This document shows, one piece after another, positions 1-11,974 of a DNA stretch of 64,000 bases (position 1 is the stretch's first letter; the number at the start of each line of letters is the position of its first letter). Origin of the DNA: Euonymus europaeus (lineage: Eukaryota > Streptophyta > Magnoliopsida > Celastrales > Celastraceae). The notes under the pieces were generated by a model. The model saw only the letters and a program-made list of their open reading frames with translations, was not told the origin of the DNA and made no database searches. The stretch is taken from NCBI GenBank assembly GCA_963580455.1, contig OY756957.1, forward strand, positions 8,003,001 through 8,067,000. The letters run 5' to 3'. Position numbers and translations under genes: made by a program.

Positions 1-1034
1 GCTTTTATTTATGATATCATTATCACTCTAATTCCCTTCACTTCACTTTGTAATTGCTTCTCATTGGTGAGGGGCGAGTTCATAGAGTCATTGAATTTGC
101 TAAATTCTTCCCCTTGCTTTGTCTAGAGCTCCTTCAATTTTTGCTCATAATTCTTGTTCTCCTCCTCCTGAGCTTTTTTGAGTTTAAGCAAAGTCGCATT
201 GAGATTCTCTATTTCAGCACGTGCGTTCTCTCATTCAATTGCAGTTTGGTTGTTTAAATCAGATGCCTCGGCCATTTGCGCATTCAACTAGGTTATTATG
301 TTTTCTAGGTTGTTGATGTTGCTCTCCATCTCATGAATCCATCACTGATTCTGCTTTGTGCTTGGCTTCCTTCTCTACAGCTATTCTTGCTTTACTCTTC
401 TTCTCCAATTTGATGCTTGGTTATCTCAGCTGACCGCCTTGATCACAAGCCCTCGCCACGTTTCGTCGATCGTATATCAGGCTAGTCATCGTCTGAGGGT
501 GTACATTGATAAAGTTGGGTACTTAGAAGTAAAACCAAATAGACAATAATGCAAGGTGAGGAAAGCCTCCTAGTTACCTTAGTCATCTTCATGAGGGAAA
601 GGTCTACGACTGCCAAGTTTGTCATATTTCCTAATGCAAATCTGTCTTTTGGGAGGACAAACTTCTTTATCTTCGAGGGCAGCTACCTACACCCTAAAAA
701 TGTCATATCTATAGGAAAGTGGAGATTGATCTATTGTAGAGAACAAGTGCAAATGTGGACCTCGCCTTGTCAGTTGAGAACGACAAAGCAGTATATGTCT
801 CTGAGGGTCCAATCACCCTTATTCTCTTCTGAACTCTAGTCGATTCCCTCTTCTGGCGCGCTCATTTTCGCCACTTCCATTAGAAAAGGGTGTGGAGAAA
901 ATGTCTTCAGAGCTCGCCAAGTGTTTAGTTCTCTCGGCGAAAATGGCTACCTGACAGTCTGCAGTGGATACAATGACTGCGCCTCTCCTGCCTTTTTTCT
1001 TCTTTAAATTTTGGTCTTTAGGTGGAGAAGACAA
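1..1034 (-). pseudogene. Decayed retroelement-like coding remains with coiled coil
   Basis: No intact gene is present. Minus-strand frames give broken protein-like stretches: a Lys-rich piece near 820-1034, and between about 60 and 280 a stretch rich in Glu, Lys, Leu and Asn in heptad-like order (IENLNATLLKLKK, then EEENKNYEQKLKEL) that would form a coiled coil. In-frame stops interrupt both. A globular part followed by a C-terminal coiled coil is seen in some plant retroelement gag-like proteins, so a dead retroelement is the best guess, but no catalytic motif was found and the family is not identified. The window edge cuts the region. Confidence 0.3.
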
Positions 1035-3413
1035 AATTCAAAATTAAAATTACAAATATAGTTAAAGCATGTTGAAAAAGCACTCACTTCTCCCTAGTCG
1101 CCACTCTAATGGGATTCGTTTTTCTTTTCCAAACACTAGAGGTCCTCTCACGAAGAAAAACTTTGTCTTCTAGTACTCCTCGTGATCGTACGAGGTCTAG
1201 TACGTACTAGTACTAGAGCTCCAGCTCTCTTTGAGAGAAAGTACCTCCCTATCTTTTCGCTATGCTTCTTAATATGGTAAACACTTCAGAATTCTTCCAT
1301 ACCAAATCTTAAGTCAAGGTTCTCCGCCATGCTTTGAATCCCAATTATGATTCTCAAAACATTAGGTAGCAACTGGCTTGGCGCGATTTCAAAGTGGCGA
1401 AGCATCTATGCGAGCAAGCTGGAGACAGGAAGTCAACAACCGATATTAAACATGATCTGGTACATCGTTGTAAAGTCAGGGATGACAAAGTCCACCCTCT
1501 CTACTAAAGCGAGTATCTTGATTTCTATTGACGTCGATATCTTGCAGATGTTCCTCAGCCATGTAATGTCGCTCTCGCGATATTTACTCGTTGGATTTCA
1601 CTCTAATGGTAAGAGGCTGGCCTCCACTAGACTTTCTAGATGTGTTGCTTCCTCCACCTGGGAGCCATCAAAGTTCTCTCTTCCAAAGGCCATTAATAGA
1701 GACTAAAACCTTGGTAATAAACTTCATCGGAAGAGAAGTAAGAAAGGAGTTTGCAGAGACTTTTAAGTACCTTGTTGGAACTCTAAAATTGTGAGTGAAA
1801 AGTGAAGAATGTCGTTTGGAATCCCCTATTTATAGTTTGACTCAGTGCGTCTACACTTCTCATAGAGCATGTAACAAATTTAATGTCATCATTATTTTCA
1901 CACTTTACGAGGTGTCTCTTTTATAGGGCATGAGGTAAGATCTGACTACTACAGGACGTAATCACTATAGCATGTCGTCCCGAATTGGACAGAAACTATG
2001 ATTTATATGGGAAATGTCTAAATTGCATCTTAGCGTCATTAATATTTCTTGGATAACGTGCAGATGTATTGGCTGTTAGTGGCTCTTGGAAGTGTCCTTA
2101 GAGAGAACGGTATTTTGATAGCTATATCCCTATATTTATGGTAATGAGTATAATTTTCAATTATTTTCCATTTGCGCAGAAATGAATGCACGTAAGTCGC
2201 CTTTTGACAGCTTTATCATATACTACTCAACTATCGGCAACTTCATCGTATGCAGCTGGCCTCTTGGCAGCTCCATCATATACTACTCACCTCTTGGAAG
2301 CTCTTCTAGTACAAATTTGCCTCTATTTATTACAAGCAAATCACATAGCTGGCCTCTTGGTAGCTCGTCATTCAGTACTTCAACATATTTTGTGTAGTTA
2401 TTATTAAACAGAAATTGTGACTCTACTCCTTGACCCAAGTCAAACTTTTTTTGATCAGAAATGTAAGTATATAAACTGAGCAAAAAAATCACAAGACTGG
2501 CAAAGCCAGAAAAGAATATTTACATGAAACAACAACCCTGACAAACTAGGGCAACCAAAAACCAACCAGCAACTAACCTACCAAAAAAGTAAGGAAAGCA
2601 AAGAAACTGCAATAAACCAAGTCAAACTTACTTCAAGAAGTGCGGGACAAGCTGTATTGATGAAAATAAGCCAAACAACGCTTGCTTGGTTAGAGGTCCA
2701 GTCAACTTTGACCATATCGTAGCCCAATTTATACTCCGACTCCGGAGGCTCAAAGCCCAATAGGAAGGCCTGGAGATCCTAGATCTCAACTTTCCTGAAT
2801 TGAAGCTCATACCACGGGTACCATGGAGCTCGCCTTGATAGACCTCATCGGGAGATACTTTCACGTTGCCAAGGTAATCAGTCTAACACACCTGTCAGAC
2901 TGCAGGTACCATTTCCTTTATTCAACCTCTGTGCTTTCATTTAATGTCCTTGTACTCCTTTTGAACATAAACTTCTGGTTTGGATGACTATCTATAAAGC
3001 AGATGTCACTTCCTATGCAACTTTTTCACTTCAGTGACAAACCTATCTATTCCACATCAAAAGATCTTAGGGCCCTTACTAACTAAGTTTAGTAAAACAA
3101 AACACTATTAATAATCTCTTGCTCCTCTGGAGATTGGGATGCGCATTTGAAACCATCACCACATTAACAATACTTATATCTTAACTCTCTCAGCCAGAAC
3201 ATCCCCAAACACTGTCATTTCTTTCTCGATCTCTACCACAATCAATGTTTTTTCATCCTTGATTTGACTTGATCATCGGAGCCCCAACTGTCAGACCCCT
3301 CAAATCCAGTCCTTGGGTTCTAACGACTCTTTTGATGGAGATTTGTGCAGGACTTGAAGCAACTCGGACTATTTGAAGATTATTATTGCTCACCTAAAGT
3401 CAAAATTTCTATG
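1035..3413. other. No gene seen; retroelement-derived noncoding DNA
   Basis: Only short shadow frames occur. A minus-strand TATA-like motif sits at 1825-1835 and a Ser/Leu-coding low-copy repeat at about 2195-2375, where the core CCTCTTGGCAGCTC recurs three to four times in degenerate form. A minus frame at about 2640-2860 looks weakly coding (KLGYDMVKVDWTSNQA) but is not recognised. A TGTCAGACCCC string at 3290 resembles an LTR start. Best read as remains of one or more LTR elements. Confidence 0.4.
1825..1835 (-). promoter_or_regulatory. TATA-box-like motif, possible LTR promoter
   Basis: On the minus strand the sequence reads CTATAAATAGGGG, a close match to a plant TATA box, followed by AC-rich leader-like DNA. 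It points towards the decayed minus-strand coding remains at 1-1034, so it may be the promoter of that dead element. No transcript evidence is available. Confidence 0.3.
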
Positions 3414-5117
3414 TGTTGTACCCCATTTTTTGCCCAAACCCAAAGCCCAATTACTATGACCATGGCTCATGATCATAGGGAAAAAAAATAGGCCCTTTAG
3501 CTTAAGTTGAGCATAAGCCCACTTGTCTCATTAACCCAAGCCATAGCCTAAAAAACTTAATCCAACACATGGGCCCATCCCAGGTCGTTAGATTAGCCTT
3601 GCACAAGCATAGGCCAATGGGCCGTTAGGAAATAAAAGTTTGACTGGGCTAAAGTTTTCCATGAGATTTTTGTCACTTTCACTCGGTATAAACTTGCAAT
3701 TTGGTTCGAGATTTTACAGGGATCTATACCTTCTAAACCATATTACCATTTTGATTCGTTTTGTATTTTAACACATTTTTATTGTTGGATAATATACATT
3801 GATAAATTCTCTTTAGCCATAGTCTATGTATTTTGTGATATGTTGCTTTGATATTTTGGTCGAGAATAAGAGAGAAAAAAGAATTTAGTTTACGTGACAT
3901 GAATATGGATATGCAGATATTTTCTCTTTCGGTTAAGGAATGTTTGATTTTATTTATATGAAATATTCTTGTCTAACATAAAATGAATTGAGTTTATTTC
4001 AGTTGGGCTAATATTTGTTCATTGAGTTATTGTCTCCTTGGGTTGAGAGATGTTTGATTTTATTTCTCCATATGAAACTGTGTTATCTAACATGAAATAA
4101 ATTGAATTGGTTTTCAAGTTTTTGTCTCTTTGGGTGGAGGGATGTTTGATTCTACTTGTCTATATGATACATTGTTATCTAACAAGGAAAAAATTGAGTT
4201 CATTTTGGTTGGTTTAGTATTTGTTCATCAAGGCCAATTAATAAATTGGAAGTTTTGTCGAAGGATAAAACCAATTTGGGAAGCATTGGATGCTCTCCCG
4301 AAAAGATTCTTGAGGAAAATGATCTTCATGGAATCCAAACAATTGGATGAAAAAGGGTTTCATGAAGTCTAACGTGGAGCCTTCAATATAATAATTCTTC
4401 TTCGGTAATAAATCATCCACATAAAAATGGGAATCGAGATCCTTCCATGTATGATTATTATTTGTTAATAATGTGTTTTATTTGAAGTGTGCTTTTTCCG
4501 TGATATTTGACTGTGTTTAAATTGTTTGATTTAAAGTGTTAATGTGTTTCAATATGGACTAGCGAAAATTTCAATATCGTGTAGTCCACGAAATATAATC
4601 TTAGTTCTCAACACTTTTTATTTTTATTTATTTGTTTATTCTTCAAAATCCATATTGTATATTTTATTTAGGTATAAAGGTTATATTGAAAGTCTTAATC
4701 GATGATGAAATTAATTTGTGAAATGCATTGAATGCACCTTCGGACAAATTCTTGAGGTGAGAGCGTTTCATGGGAATTTAACCATTGGATGGAAGGGTCC
4801 TATAAACCTCAATACTATACTTTTGATATAATTTTCATATCCCATTTATATACATATTATGCTCCATATATTTTTAAAATGGCATGGTTGGATTTCTTAA
4901 ATTGAAGTAATCATTTAATGGGATAATAAAAATTAAATTAACAATTATTTTTAAAACAGAAGGTGTGGGGTGCCTTAAACCTTCCACATAAGTAACAAAC
5001 TCACTTACAAATTTTCTCTGAATTTTTGTAGACCAAGATATTTTTATAGTGACCAAAAGCACCTATTACAATTGGTGACGACTTCTTTAAAATTTCTTTC
5101 TCAAAATCGGCCGAGAC
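3414..5117 (+). mobile_element. Tat/Ogre-like gypsy LTR, solo or truncated (copy 1)
   Basis: It starts TGTTGTACCCCATTTTTTGC and ends with TTGGTGACGACTTC followed by a segment ending GAGACA. The last 450 bases (4665-5117) align almost end to end with 42360-42810, the terminal part of the second copy in this window, including the ATTGAATGCA and GGTGAGAG blocks and the TGTGGGGTGCCT block. The ACCCCATTTTT start and the TTGGTGGCGACTC string are typical of plant Tat/Ogre-type elements. No coding region follows, and no target duplication was found, so a solo LTR with decayed flanks or a truncated copy are both possible. Confidence 0.6.
3931..4235 (+). repeat. About 100-bp tandem repeat, three degenerate copies
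   Basis: The anchor TGTTTGATTTTATTT begins at 3941 and 4051, with a variant at 4143 (spacings 110 and 92). Each is followed by a block reading TATCTAACATGAAAT with variation, then TTGTCTCCTTGGG or a variant. The array lies inside the LTR of copy 1 and is not obvious in copy 2, so it probably expanded in this LTR lineage. Confidence 0.6.
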
Positions 5118-6474
5118 ACCGTACTTGGTGATTGTGAATTTCGGGCATCTACAACATATACAATGGGGGACTCACATACCCAAGTTTATGGTGTAGGATG
5201 AGGTCTAATGTGAACATGTCTTAATGATTTCTACAAAAATGATAATAAAATGTGAAATATAATGGTAAAAGTCAATAATATATTTTCAGACTCTTGAGGA
5301 ACATCCAATTAAAAAAACAAATGCCAATATACGTTGCAAAAACTATATAGCCGCCATCACAAAAAATCAACCCTTTGTGGAAGTAGGTGGCAAAGAAGCA
5401 TTATAGAACAAAGGCAATACACATGTTGGTAAGACGACTTCCTGCATGTGACCATACTTGTGTGCCAGCATGCCTAATCACGGTAGAATTGGAACAATCG
5501 AGCCCAAACTAACTAACCCCACCACATAACTCGAATGTAAATTCGTACAATGTTGGTGGAGTATTTTTCTTTGAGTGTTTCTGATTCCTAAAATTTTATG
5601 ACTGGTCAATGCATGAAATCTCTACCACCAACCATCTTGTACGCAAGACTTTGATGCATCTCCACTCATTAAGCTTTCGTAACCTACTAGCTAATTACTA
5701 TGACTTTATTCCAATCGTTTTTCACATTCTGTATGTGTACCTGAGCCAGTATTAGTGCTTATTTACCTACTTCTTCCAATAATCACTTTTTATTTTGCGT
5801 TTTCTTTCCTTGAACAATAAATTTTATATCATAGATAAGAAAAGTTCTTTCTTCGAGGGTTTACAATGAAGGGACATACAGTCAAACCCATGACAAGGAT
5901 GCACACAATACAACAAGAGCTGAAAAATAAAAGGAAACAATAGAATTAATCAAGCCAAAATAAAGAGAAGTAACATGACATAAAACCAAGGAACATTAAC
6001 AAGTTTTTAGTCTCAACAATGGAACACCCATTTGGTCCAACTTTAAAATGCATTTGGCTTTTCGAGGAATATCAATGAACTTACAAGACACTTTAGAAGA
6101 TCTACTATTCGAGGCTTTTGAAGCGATACAATCAGAAACAAAATTTATTTCTTGAAAAGCATGCTAAAAATGTACATGAATATTAACAGTTTAATAATAC
6201 ATATGGTACTAATTTGTTGTTTTAAATAGAAAAGTTTTTAAAGATATTTCACATCAAAATATAGAATGTTAAAGACAACTAAAGAGTTAGGCTCAACGAG
6301 CATATGATTGTAACCTAGAGAGCAAGCCAAAAATTATGACATCATGAATAGCTTTCAATTCAACAAAGGTAATATGGCCATAGTAATTTGAAAAACTACC
6401 TTACAAATTTCATAAGTAATCTATACTTACTCCTCCTCCACCTTCTTATCATTAATAATTCATGTTAGCTAGCC
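5118..6474. other. Intergenic, no gene seen; upstream of P450-1
   Basis: No coding frame of note. The stretch is AT-rich and without clear repeat boundaries. The last 100 bases before the P450-1 start contain a pyrimidine-rich leader-like run (CTCCTCCTCCACCTTC) at about 6430-6447, expected for a plant 5' leader. Confidence 0.5.
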
Positions 6475-8962
6475 ATGGATCTACTCTCTCCCTATCTTCT
6501 CCACCTCACAATCTTCATCCTTTCTTCTATTCTCTTGATCATCTTCATCTACAAACAGAAATCAAGCAAAACCAAAAATCTCCCTCCTGGCAAGAAAGGA
6601 TGGCCGATTCTCGGCGAAACACTGGAGTTCTTGATGGCAGGAATGCGCGGTGAGCCCGACAAGTTCATCAATGAAAGAAGCAAAAAATACATGCTAGATG
6701 TGTTCAAAACGTCGTTGCTAGGACAAGATGTCGTTGTCTTCTGCGGTGATACTGGGAACAAATTCTTGTTGTCCAGTGCAAACAAGTATCTCAAATTATG
6801 GTATCCACATTCCCTAGTGAAAGCTATGAGCAGTGCTGGTACGAATGTTGCTGTCGATTTTAAAGTCGTGGCGGACAAAACCCGTCGCATGGTGCCTCAA
6901 TTCCTCAGGACCAGTGCTCTCCATCAATACGTACCAATAATGGATTCTATGGTAAGAGAACACTTGGAGACTGATTGGTCGCCATACAAACGAGTGAAGG
7001 CTCTTCCATTAATAAAAAAACTCACACTTACTTTGGCGTGTCGATTGTTTTTTCGAGTCCAAGAGCCAGAGGACATAATTGGCATCGAACAGCCTTTCAC
7101 TGAACTAGTAGAGGGCATGTTGTCGATTCCAATTAATTTTCCAGGCATGCCATATCGACGAGCTCTAAAAGCGAGCAAAATCATACATGAGAATCTGTTT
7201 TCCATCATCAAAAAGAGGAAATTGGAGTTATCTGAAGACACAGACACTTCGTCGCCCGATTTCTTGACTCGAATGCTGCTTATATCGGATGAGAATGGAA
7301 AGGCTATATTCAGAGATGAAGAGATATCCACTGCACTTGTGGCTTTGCTCTTCGTTAGCCATGACACAATAACCAGTGCCATAACGTCCATCCTCAAATA
7401 CCTTGGAGAAAATCCTCATGTCTACAACGAAGTCCTGAAAGGTAATTTATCATTCTTGCTTTCTATCACAATTATATTTCACTGTTTTGACATAATATGA
7501 AAGAATTTTTTTTTTTTATAAATAAGTTTTTTCTTTTTTTTTTAAAAAAAAGATAGAATGACTAGCGACTTCAGACTTCGATGTTTGCAGTAATGAGTGA
7601 AACAATGAGGCTTCACCCGGATGGGTGTTTCTGCAATAATTGTAAATTGAAATTTTTTCCATTTTAAACTACAATCATAATGAAATAAAATGAGAGATAA
7701 TTTGACATAAATGAGGCTTCACTCGGATGAGTGTTTTTGCAATAATTATAAATTGAAATGTTTTTCATTTTAAACTACAATCATAATGAAATAAAATGAG
7801 AGACAATTTGACATAAATGAATCACATGAATGATTGTGATTTAATTAAAGTACATAATAATTGCAACACGTGAAACACATTTGGCACAAGATCATTGCTT
7901 TGGTGGTACTTTAATTGAAGTGATGTGGAAGCACATTTGTCGCTTTCTACCCTATTAATTCCAATTAATTTTTCTTACATTCATTAAAGCTCAATAAAAT
8001 CTATATTAATATACTCCCTATTTGATACGCTCATTTACTTTTTCACATTGATTAAAAAAAATTCAATTAATATCATCAATTTAAAATAATAAATTTAGTT
8101 GATTTTTTCATAATATACCCTTCAACTACTACATTCTCATCTTATTATTGCTATAATTTAATGTAATTTGTTAATAAACATGCACTGTAAATGAGAATAT
8201 ATTAGTAAACTAGTGATTTTTTTACTAAGTGAGTTATAATTGGGACAAACTAAGATAAAAATGTAGTATATCAAATAGGGATGAAGGGAGTATGTATGTA
8301 TTGACAACATGATATTGATGGTGGCAATGGATTATTAATGATGTTTCCATTGGATTAACAGAACAAATGGAGATTGCAAATTCAAAAGGAGCTGAACTAG
8401 TGTTGAATTGGGACGATATTCAAAGGATGAAGTATTCATGGCGTGTTGCATGTGAGTCAATGAGGCTTGCATCACCAGCTCAGGGAAGCTTCAGAGTAGC
8501 CATAACTGACTTCACATATCAAGGTTTCACTATTCCTAAAGGATGGAAGGTATCTATCTAGCTATCTATATATATATATATATATAATATTGTTAGGCAA
8601 ATCAAATTATATATGGTTATTAGTTAAATTCTAGTATTGCAATCAATCTGCTTTGTTTTCAGGCCTATTGGACAGTGCATTCAACAAACAAGAATCCAGA
8701 GTATTTCAAAGATCCAGAGAAGTTCGACCCATCTAGATTTGAAGGCGATGGACCTGCACCATACACTTTTGTACCATTTGGGGCAGGTCCTCATATGTGC
8801 CAAGGCAAAGAGTATGCACGAGTAGTCATTCTCACGTTCATGCAGAATGTGGTGACAAGATTCAAATGGCAGAATATGATTCCAGATGAGAAGAATGTTT
8901 GTACAGTGGCAACTATCCCCGTGCATGGTCTTCCAATACAAATACAGCCTCACAATAATTGA
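6475..8962 (+). CDS. Cytochrome P450, CYP716-like (P450-1), three exons
   Basis: A membrane-anchored haem monooxygenase of CYP716 type. That family mostly oxidises triterpene skeletons such as beta-amyrin at the endoplasmic reticulum; the substrate here is inferred only from family. Exons 6475-7441, 8362-8549 and 8663-8962 join in frame (GT-AG introns) to 484 residues, the usual family length. Residues 8-26 are a hydrophobic anchor, [13 protein letters not shown] (about 35-47) is the Pro-rich hinge, the I-helix reads FVSHDT (293-298), ESMR (354-357) is the ExxR motif, FDPSRF is at 406-411, and the haem loop is [10 protein letters not shown] with Cys431. Departures from consensus are Val for Ala in the I-helix, His for Arg and Gln for Pro around the haem Cys. 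These may mean altered activity or relaxed constraint. The frame is intact. The closest relative in the window is P450-2. Confidence 0.9.
7605..7816 (+). repeat. 106-bp tandem duplication in P450-1 intron 1
   Basis: Two adjacent copies begin ATGAGGCTTCAC at 7605 and 7711 and run 106 bases each to GACATAA with about eight differences. They lie wholly inside intron 1, so the protein is not affected. P450-2 has only a 74-base intron here, so this and the MITE below account for much of the size difference. Confidence 0.85.
8014..8290. mobile_element. Stowaway-like MITE in P450-1 intron 1
   Basis: The left end is CTCCCTATTTGATACGCTC, and the right end read on the opposite strand is CTCCCTTCATCCCTATTTGAT, so the left end lacks about eight bases. 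TA flanks both sides (8012-8013 and 8291-8292). CTCCC termini with a TA target duplication, a length of 277 bases and AT-rich noncoding content fit the Tc1/mariner-derived Stowaway group. Confidence 0.75.
8567..8587. repeat. (TA)n microsatellite in P450-1 intron 2
   Basis: About ten TA units directly after the second exon's donor site. A similar (TA)n run is at 10400-10415. Confidence 0.85.
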
Positions 8963-10096
8963 ATAAATATGCATGATTTTCTTATTGGTGTCCTTATTTT
9001 CCACGAAATATATCATTAAGTTTCTGTTTTTTAACGATCTACATCTACGAGTGAAGAAAGATTTTACTATACAAAATGTAGAGTACACAAATGGAGTCCT
9101 CCCCTCTCCTATCCACCCCCAGTCTATCCCCATGTGTGTTTGTTAGATCAACATTAGTCTTGTTCAAATTATTTCTTATGGAAGTGTTCAAGTCTGAATG
9201 TATATTTTTTCTTTTTAAATAAAAATTATTATAAATTTGATGGGTTAGTTTATTTCAAGGAAATATTTAATATCTTCAACGGACAGCCTTAGCAGCATAT
9301 ATTTTGTCTATTCAAGGTTTTTATTAGGGTAATTAGTTGGATTACTATTTTTTCTCTAAAGGTTTTAGTTAGTTGTATTGATTGGTGTAATTAGGGAATC
9401 TAAAATTAGATTAGTAAATAAGTAATATACTATTCCTTAAATTTAGACACAAATAATATATATGGTGTGTATTAGTTACGAAATCAGCTTCTATATTTCT
9501 TTCATAGTTCTATATTGGTTAAGAAAATAAAATTCACTTTATTTTACTCTCTCAAAATGAGTATACGGTCGGAATTTTTAACTTTTAGTGACCAAAATTA
9601 TAAGCAAACATTTTTAAAATTAGTAAATGGTAGATATTTCTATTTTCCAGTGATTTATATCGATTTTTTTTATTATTAGAGATAAGATAAGAATCAAACT
9701 AAAATTATGTAAAATTATGTTTGATTTCATATCTTATCATTTGGTTATGTTAGATAATATTGAATTTGTTTTGTATTTCTCTATAAAAAAGAATTGACTG
9801 TAAATTTTATGTCAAGAATGCATAATGAAAATGTAATTTTGAGGGCTTTTCACAGCGGATGTAAGTCTTTGATTTATAGACAGAATCACTATAAACTCTT
9901 TTGTCTCTAATTATTTTTATTTTATTATTATTGATAGTATCAAAATATCCCTTCTATCACATGAAGACACGAGTCCATTAACTTTTCAGGGGAGTAGCCT
10001 ATCATAGGGCATGTGACCAAGTGGTCACCACAATATACCGAAGAGCATCTGGTTGCTACCCTAGTCTAAGATAGTTAGATAAATGAAAATACACAA
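8963..10096. other. Intergenic, no gene seen
   Basis: AT-rich DNA downstream of P450-1. No coding frame, clear repeat border or RNA gene was recognised. No distinct polyadenylation signal can be chosen with confidence. Confidence 0.5.
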
Positions 10097-11268
10097 GAGC
10101 AAGGTTATTAAAATCGGACCGGATTGAGTAGTCCTACAAATTCTAGTCTTCTCTCCGATTTGGTGCGAGACCAGTGAACCGGTGATGCAAGATCTGTGAA
10201 ATGATGGATGTTTCAACTGGATATTTTTCACTGAACCGTTCAATTTTGCGGTTAAACCAGCCACTTTGAACCATTTTGGTTCATTGACATCAATTATAAA
10301 ATTATTTTTTGAACTTGTTTTAGGTAGAATTCAAACTACTGACCTCCAGGTGAGAATAAAAGACTCCAACCACTAAGCGATAAGCCGTTTTATGACTCAA
10401 TATATATATATATATACTCCTATGGGCTGCAGCTCAAATAAGTGTATTTGAGCTGAAGTAACTGGCCGTTCATTCCTAATAACTTAGATCCAACGGCGAA
10501 ACACTCCTCTCCTCCTGCGTTCGCTCCTCATCTCCATCGTGCCTCTTCCTCTCTTCTCGAAGTAGCAAATATCGCTCCACTGTTCTCGAAGTCGCGCCTC
10601 ATCTCTCCCTTGTCCAAAAATGTCATGAACCACACCCAACACATCCGGCTATTGCACTCTCTTGTTTTGAACCTCTTTGGAATTAGAAGATGTATTCGTG
10701 AGTCTGCAGAAGCAAATGAAAGAAGGGCAATGGATGTTTGCAAAACAAAATCCTCAGTCCAGATATCCCATTACAGAACAATGGATTTTTCAAATTTTCT
10801 TGATTATTACAACCCATTTGAGATAATAAAAATGCCACTTAAAATCATAGAAAGTAAAAGAGAGACAAAATGGACCATTCTTGAACACCTGGTGGACTGT
10901 GCTTTAATTCAAGGCTTTTCTCCATAGACGACACATGGACTAGCTCATCATCTCTCTCTCTCTTGGAACAACTATCCATTTTCACGCGACTCAATAATAA
11001 TAATGACTTCCTGCTCTTGCTTTCTATCCCTGAAAAAAGCCACAATGATAGAAAATCTCAGTCGAAAATACAACATGAAACCAGTTTATTTGAAAGACAA
11101 AATAACTAGTTTGCAACCAGTTTATTTGATAAATCTTAACTAATCTGGAAGACAAAATAATCAGATCAACTAAATGATGTGGGAAATAATCGTACTGGAG
11201 ACGAAGGAAGGCGGAGGCAAACGAACAAGAACAGAAGTGACTGGAGACGAAGGAAGACTAGGGGTGTA
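10097..11268. other. Possible left part of an older element interrupted by the hAT
   Basis: At about 10097 the sequence GGTTATTAAAATCGG resembles, in the opposite orientation, the strip GTTGTTAGAATCG that ends at 16234 next to the broken copia LTR. The stretch also has a perfect 10-bp inverted repeat with a 4-base loop at 10431-10454 (AGCTCAAATA). A small + frame at about 10620-10927 has no recognisable domain. This may be the left arm of a larger element into which the hAT inserted, but the terminal similarity is short. Confidence 0.25.
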
Positions 11269-11974
11269 ATCGAGCCAAGCCGAGCCGAGCTTTGAGGTAC
11301 TCAAGCTCGGCTCGGTTCAAATATGAGAAGCTCGAGCTTGAGCTCGACTCGAGATAAAATTTACGTTCGAGCTCGGCTCGATAAGTGATTTAGATAGCTC
11401 GAGCTTGACTCATTAAAAGCTCGAAACATTCATAAACGAGTCGAGCTCGAGCTCGGCTCGTTTAAATCTTGGTAAATCCATTAACAAGCTCGACAAGATT
11501 AATATTCAAAACCAAAACCAACAACAAATTTAATATTCAAAACTTAAACAAATAAACAATATTAACCAAAATGTTCATCACCTCCAAAAACTAAACCAAC
11601 AGCAAAGCTAATATTCAAAACCCAAACAAATAAACAATATTAATCAAAATGTTCATCATCTCCAAAAACTAAATAACAAAACCATAACAACTTCCAACAT
11701 GACAACATTCCATCTTCCTAGTTCCTGCTCCTGCAGCTGAAAAAAGTTTATAAATAGAATGTGTTACTAAAATTTGCAACTTCAACAAAAATAAAAAAGG
11801 AAAAAAATTATGGAAACAAATGTAAATACATCAAGATTCAAGACTAACCGTTAATTGTGATATGCCACAACTTTGTCTTCAAGCTTATGGAAGGGAAAAC
11901 TCAATGATGCCATTGCCAACCTTATCAGTTATCATGCAAAGAAAAACATTAGTAAGTTATATTCAATATCACTA

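Noticed and set aside
6549..7397. Minus-strand frames of 113 and 157 codons opposite P450-1
   Set aside because: They are mirror frames of a well-supported P450 exon and match no family.
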